Shown here one piece after another: positions 58,835-64,000 of a stretch of DNA of 64,000 bases. Position 1 is the stretch's first letter; each line of letters starts with the position of its first letter. A program made the translations under genes and the position numbers. The notes beneath the pieces were generated by a model. That model did not search any database. It was not told where the DNA came from and saw only the letters and a program-made list of their open reading frames with translations. The stretch is from the NCBI GenBank assembly GCA_025024175.1, contig QCXZ01000041.1, forward strand, positions 19,277,786 through 19,341,785. The letters run 5' to 3'. The stretch is from Rhyzopertha dominica (lineage: Eukaryota > Arthropoda > Insecta > Coleoptera > Bostrichidae).

Positions 58835-60378
58835 AATTACTGATGATGATAAGGTTGTCGTTATACCAGATTTATCTAAAATTACATTTGCTATAACAAA
58901 ACCTAAAATTCTGGTCGCAGGGTAAGACTTGTAACGGAACGTAATTTTTGTAATTCCGATGCCTTCTCGGACTTAGATATCTTAACTAGAAGTCAACTTC
59001 AAATTCTACAATAACAAATGATAGAGTCAGATACAACACAAACAATCGTTATTCACGTGCAACAGAGATCATGTAGCTGATGTGAAACGGATGGAGCGAA
59101 GGTGCCCATATTGATCCGGCTCTTCCAATGAAAAACACAAGCTAGTGCCATCTCTGTATATCTTATGGCGAACCTGTGCTTAAAGCTAACTTCACGAGAA
59201 GAGAACCTATACTGACGCGAATTCTAACTTGTTTGCCTTTCTTGTGATGCAATTTTAATCGACTTAGCCAATGCTGTTAAAACTAAGAAAACACGAAGGC
59301 ACCAGCGAAAAGAGTGTGTCTTATACATGGCTAGCCAAAAGTATGGAATACAAAATATCCTTTTTTGCTAATTACTCTTTATTTCTTAGCCTTCTTCTTG
59401 TTTTTGTATATCAGGGCATTTCCATGGCCCACCTATTTCTTTTTGTTTATTTAAATGTTAACCAAGCAATTTTATTGATTTGCATTCTTATTTATCCTTA
59501 AAAAGACCAGTCTTTGTTTTGTAAAAATAAAAAGAGCCTTTTTAAAGTAGCCCATATTAGTTATTATTCATTCATATTTATTCATTTGCGGACAATTCTT
59601 ATGCTCGTACCGAATACTTTAATTAACTTAAATAAACCTTTATTAAATTAGATATTTAAACTACAAATCTCGTACAGTTTCGGCATAAACTACCTATAGC
59701 CTATCACAGAAATTACGCAACGAATTTTGCCGCCAGTTTGGCGGTATTTCTTGAATTTAGTGTCTGTGATTCCAGCTTCTAGCTCTTACAAATTTTATGC
59801 GATTCTTAGTTCATATACCTATCTCAAAATGATGTGAGGGTAAATGAGCCACCAAAGATGCATGTATTAAAACAGAGGGCTTGGCTTACGCTAATGTGGT
59901 TGCGATTATACATTTTCAAAATAAATTTTGGGTATCACAAATTCTAATAAAGCTGTAGATTCGAAGAAAATCCTAGGCAAAAATCGATTACTAACTTATT
60001 GACAGAGTAATCATACAATGTTCACAGTGTTTTCTGGGCCTTCGGATGCAAAGTAACTAAACCTTACTTGTATAGTGAAGCGATCGTTTGCAGGGTCACA
60101 AAATTTGTAACGGCATTCTAAGATACAGAAGTATCATTTTTGTTGATATGTTGATCATTATAATATTGTTTCACTAAGAAGAAGCGTTTAAACAGCTGCA
60201 ACTGATTGTGGCGAAGACTACTATAAAATTAGCTTTAAAATATACCACTTTTTCGCAGATTAGGTCTGCGGGTGCTACAATTATATCCTAATACTACTGA
60301 TAATAATAATAACGCATGCATAGCGTTCAGCAGCGCTGATGATGTACATATGCCGCTTCGATCTCCATTTTGAGTAGG
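58835..60378. other. No assignable gene
   Basis: A small GC-elevated patch lies near 59040-59240. The 76-codon plus-strand frame at 59271-59501 ends in a hydrophobic stretch that follows T-rich composition. The phrase CGCCAGTTTGGCGG near 59730 can form a small hairpin. Confidence 0.35.
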
Positions 60379-60480
60379 GTCTTGATAGTTCAGTGGTCAG
60401 AGCGTTTGACTAGTGGTCAAAAGGTTTCGGGTTCAAATCCCGGGCAAACTCGGCAATACTTTTTCATTTCATACGTTATC
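60379..60480 (+). mobile_element. tRNA-derived SINE, copy 2
   Basis: Positions 60379-60450 align with the head at 35106-35177. Shared words are TAGTTCAGTGGT, AGCGTTTGACTAG and TTCAAATCCCGG, with the shared tail GGCAATACTTTTTCA. The T stem TCGGG/CCCGG pairs, box B is GGTTCAAATCC, and the anticodon stem TTTGA/TCAAA has loop CTAGTGG. The acceptor stem is poor (about three or four of seven pairs), so this is a decayed SINE head and not a working tRNA. The sequence after about 60470 no longer matches copy 1. Confidence 0.78.
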
Positions 60481-61139
60481 GGTACCAAATCATATTTCCA
60501 TAGCGAGGTAAACTATAGTCGTAAGAAATAAATGTAAGGCAGAACATACGAATTGACAATTTGCCTTGCTATCTAATTACAGTATATTTATATAAAAGAG
60601 ACGCTATTGTATTGTTCTGTAGGCAGTAAAGCTTTAACAGTACTGAAAATGCATGCAGCTTCTTTCTGCAATTTAAAGAAAATGAGGGCATAATGCACCC
60701 ATTTTTAAAAAGCTGACGATGTATTGGTATTAATGAAACCATAACAACCTAACCAAGTTAATGCAAACTCTTTCAATTTTTATATATCATACAATTTCGT
60801 ACAAGGATGCATACATACCTCTATAAAATTTAGTTACAGGTAATGTACCACTTAGTTGCATTTGGTAGTTTATAAGTATAAGCACGAAACGCTTTAAACC
60901 TATGTCAAATGTTTGTATCAAAGACAAAAAAAATATGTATTCTATATTTGTTTATTGTGTAGTATTTTGTTTTTTTTTTTGAGTTTATTTCTCTAGAACA
61001 CCAGCTCCCATATGTNTTATAAGAAAGAGAAAAGAACAATAAATAAAAACTTCCACAAAATAGACATATGTATAGCATGAAGATTAAGCGTGCGTTTATG
61101 CCGGTATTTTGGTTCCGCGTCATCCACACGGTACCTAAA
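60481..61139. other. No assignable feature
   Basis: AT-rich DNA without a supported frame. A long T run lies near 60967-60980 and one ambiguous base near 61016. Confidence 0.4.
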
Positions 61140-61369
61140 TGAATTGTGCGACAGGTATATAGTTCCAGTTCTCTCTCCCTTGGGGTGTGCAGGTACAAAA
61201 TACAAACAGGCACGGCAGGTAGCCGTTCTGACGAATTAACTTCACAGGTATAAGCCCATTGTAAATAATACGTGAACATTTCGCACTGCGTTGTCTCATG
61301 GCAAAATCCAGCATTATGTGGGTGCTTTGTCAAAGACTTTTCTAATACCATTTCTTGTAAAAGAGACAA
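61140..61369 (-). other. Possible exon within the longest open frame of the window
   Basis: A minus-strand frame of 154 codons (60905-61369) contains one ambiguous base. Its N-terminal half (MSLLQEMVLEKSLTKHPHNA and on, with several Cys) has a more balanced composition and follows a good acceptor-like TTTGTCTCTTTTACAAG. The C-terminal half turns Lys/Phe/Tyr-rich like translated AT-rich DNA. No known family is recognised. It could be an exon or a chance frame. Confidence 0.25.
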
Positions 61370-63372
61370 ATTAGAATTTTCTTTTATCTAAAAAGAATTA
61401 CATTTTATCGTGGCTAATTAATTGTAATTTGTGTCACTGGATATAAATGGTTTCGTATAACAGCTAGAAAAATTGATGGTTTGGAACACAGTAGAAGTAT
61501 AGTAAGCAACTCTACAAAACTCGTTAGCTACTAGACATTTTGCTGTTTGGACGAAGTCCCTAGTGCATTTGATATAACAGTTACATTTCATTTATATTAT
61601 AAAATGAACATATTGATAAGAAATTCCGATCCAGTACCAGCCATATATTAATATGTGACTTACATACATATACATATACAAAAAAATCGTACTGTTAAAA
61701 AAAACTTTTTAAAGTGTATTGTCGTAGTGGTATAGGTTGTACATATCTATTGTTGACGTTGCCAATGACTGTCTTCACATATATTCCTAAAAAGCCCACA
61801 ACGTTAAGGGTAAACCTATCTCAATAAGGTAAAGTCTCTTGATTATTTACTCTATTTGCCACATTTGACGAGATTTGTAAACTAATTCCAAGACATACCT
61901 AGGACGTAAAAGCTTATCTGCATGTCTTTCGTTAAGTACAAATGCCGTAGCTGTAGTACATTCTTCATTAAAAAAAGGATAAATAACCTCAACTCGTTCT
62001 TTGGAATATAACTGTTGTAAAATATGCATGAGCCGTTAATGTTTGCTCTGTTGCTCATTGTTTTTGCCAATAGTTAAAATCTAAAAAATAATTTCTGGAA
62101 GCTTACTATCTCAATTTAAAAATAAATAAACGCAGTTATAAAAAATTTACAATCCAAACAATTAAATTAAAACAGCATATCATGTTAACTATTGCACCAA
62201 GACTAAAAATAAAACTGAATCCTTATTGTAAGGAGACGGTTATAGACTCTAAAGTAAAATGCTATACCTCTCGTTAGTAGCGTGACTGCCAAGACACATT
62301 TAAGTCGTCGTCCCCCTAGTTGTAAAACTGACCATTTCCAGCATTTTTATTTCTCGAGTAGCTTATTTTTAGTGGACATTTCAGTATAGTACTACAAAAT
62401 TAATATATGTACCTGCTTTTAAAAACAGCATTGACTATTTTAAACTGCTGAATAAACGTGACTTGTAACTAGCGTAGCAAAACTGTGAAACAAAGGAGGT
62501 CACTATCAAGAGTGTAAGCAATTAACCAAGAAGTAAGGCGTACAAATAAAAACAGGCTCTGCAATTTCGTTGGCCTAGCTTTTTACGTTTCTGCCTATCT
62601 GTGATCAAGTAATTAAAAATCGCATCATTGGTGGTACTGGAAAATCCACTTTTAGATCGACCTGTTTTTACTTAAATAGATCGCTCGCGCGGAAGCTCTT
62701 ATAACTTTGCTGTATTAACCGCTAGTCGGATTACGCTGTATAGTGCATTCAAGTCCGAAATAAAAGCCGATGAGTTTTTGAGAAAAATCTCAGTTCACCT
62801 TGACATCTATTTTGAAACGTAATAATAATAAATATATATATTTAACTACAACAGAACAATAGGTCCAAAAGGATACATAATAATACAACACATGTTAACA
62901 TAATAGTAATAATAACACATAAGAGTTGTACTCAATACATACAATAAACAATACTGAATCCAAAAGTTTACGTATTCAAGGTGCGTACACATTCGTTTAC
63001 AAACGAAGATATACGAGTACTCTGATCAAACATACCAGCCTCTTTTACTATTGCATTGTGTATGAAACAAATATAATTTAGTGGCGAAAACTAATGCTGA
63101 TTAGTTCTACTAGTATGCAAATGAAAGTAAGTGAATTACGACTCCCTTATCGTGGCACTTGAAGTGAAATTTGACTTAATAACCTAGAATTTACAAACTG
63201 CCCATAAAGTAGCTTATATAAAAACAATGCGCAGGTAACTATTTTTCTTTTATGTAGAGATATTAAATTAAATTCAGTGAACAAGTCAGTTGTTCGAGTT
63301 TGCTTAACTAGATACCGTCAACGGTTAACAAAGTATATATATTTACAAAACCATCTTTGTATATATGATCTA
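61370..63372. other. AT-rich DNA without supported genes
   Basis: Short minus-strand frames (61847-62070) are not recognised. AT and AAT microsatellite-like runs occur near 62820-62842. A mild GC rise near 62560-62830 has no long frame. Confidence 0.4.
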
Positions 63373-63812
63373 ATCAATTTACAGGTATATAATAGCACTG
63401 ATAGTAATAGTAGTGGTTCCATACCACAGAACAGTACAAAAGTTTAGACGCATAATAAAGGATGTACGACGGTTCAGTGGAATGAGAACCCCTTCTGTTT
63501 CTACAAATAAACCTCAGCATCTTTGCTGCTTGGGAACATATAAAACTAACAGGTACAACAAAAGAATCTACAACCAGCCCACGAGTTTGCACTTACTAAT
63601 ATTTAGCGATAATCTGAACCAGAAATAAGCGCTGAACATCCAAATCGTTCTGCAAAATGTAGCAATCTAGTTCAGCCTTTATATAGCCAGTAATTTTTAA
63701 ATCATCAGCATAACCATACACGGAACAGTTAAATTTAGCAAAAACATCGTTGAAGTATATCAAAAACAGGACGGGGCCAAGATTGGANCCCTGTATTACA
63801 CTNGAGNGTGTG
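63373..63812 (-). pseudogene. LINE reverse transcriptase remnant, minus strand
   Basis: Reading the minus strand from about 63800: QGSNLGPVLFLIYFNDVFAK, a good match to the RT block 'PQGSxLGPLLFLIFINDI'; then VYGYADDLKI with the catalytic Tyr-Ala-Asp-Asp at 63712-63701; then ELDCYILQNDLD; and in a shifted frame LNISKCKL, matching 'LNxxKCKxMxF'. After another shift come AAKMLRFICRNRR and LYCSVVWN, matching the post-RT 'KALRxLGFIxRN ... LEYxSxVWxP' region. Frameshifts and stops show it is inactive. The whole RT C-terminal half is present in the right order, so this is the best preserved LINE copy in the window; the upstream RT domain would lie beyond 63812, where ambiguous bases occur. Confidence 0.85.
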
Positions 63813-64000
63813 TTATATTTAGATAAATGAACGAACGTTCAGGCATTTAACATAATGCATTTGGCCCAACAGTAGTGACTCGAACACTCTCAGCAACCTG
63901 TTACATAATCCCAAAGCTGACAACTTATCAAGAAATATTCACAACGTCAAATGCCCTTTGACATGTACCTGACATTTCATACTAAGACCATACGAAACAT
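63813..64000. other. Right edge, possible continuation of the LINE remnant
   Basis: The first RT blocks of the minus-strand LINE would be expected here and beyond the window edge. They were not read with confidence. Confidence 0.3.

Noticed and set aside
1..64000. Bacterial operon, prophage, CRISPR array or rRNA
   Set aside because: Coding density, composition, transposon types and absence of ribosome binding sites and long ORFs all speak for a eukaryotic nuclear genome; no spaced repeat array was seen.

Overview
This window looks like AT-rich nuclear DNA from an arthropod, most likely an insect. No ORF exceeds about 150 codons, there are isolated ambiguous bases, and the DNA is full of decayed eukaryotic transposons of types common in insects: a DUF4817-type DDE transposase, pogo/Tigger, PIF/Harbinger, hAT, a Mutator/foldback-like element, a Crypton-like tyrosine recombinase, several non-LTR reverse transcriptases and a tRNA-derived SINE. 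The species cannot be named from the sequence alone. No intact protein-coding gene, rRNA, CRISPR array or bacterial-type operon was found, so the window reads as intergenic DNA or the inside of very large introns.

Layout. 1-10.3 kb is mostly unannotated AT-rich DNA with a few GC-elevated islands. At 10.3-11.0 kb lies the first of three copies of a dispersed repeat (others at 27.7-28.6 and 49.9-50.8 kb). A broken DUF4817/Tc1-mariner-like transposase lies at 13.8-14.7 kb, followed by a probable reverse transcriptase remnant. A non-autonomous hAT element with a perfect 8-bp target duplication occupies 20.86-22.05 kb. Then come a LINE remnant (24.7-25.2 kb), two fragments of a tyrosine-recombinase transposon in inverted order (26.4-27.2 kb), another LINE remnant (29.7 kb) and a pogo-like remnant on the minus strand (31.2-31.5 kb). 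A 1.47-kb foldback element with 141-bp internal tandem repeats and a 9-bp target duplication sits at 31.9-33.4 kb. tRNA-derived SINE heads lie at 35.1 and 60.4 kb. A 363-bp MITE with an 8-bp target duplication is at 43 kb, a deleted PIF/Harbinger element with a TTA duplication is at 47.6-48.5 kb, and an inverted-repeat element with hammerhead-ribozyme-like cores in both arms is at 56.3-56.6 kb. The right edge carries a minus-strand LINE reverse transcriptase remnant (63.4-63.8 kb).

Between these elements, short GC-elevated islands recur every few kilobases. They look unlike their AT-rich surroundings and mostly have no convincing reading frame, so conserved regulatory sequence is one possible reading, but comparison with related genomes is needed. 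A few could be single exons: a possible signal-anchor exon on the minus strand near 41.7 kb, a possible exon on the plus strand at 58.06-58.23 kb, and two weaker ones. The most unusual signal is the pair of hammerhead-like motifs at 56.3-56.6 kb plus a degenerate third at 51.1 kb. They resemble the minimal ribozymes described in Penelope-like retroelements, although the spacing next to helix II is imperfect.
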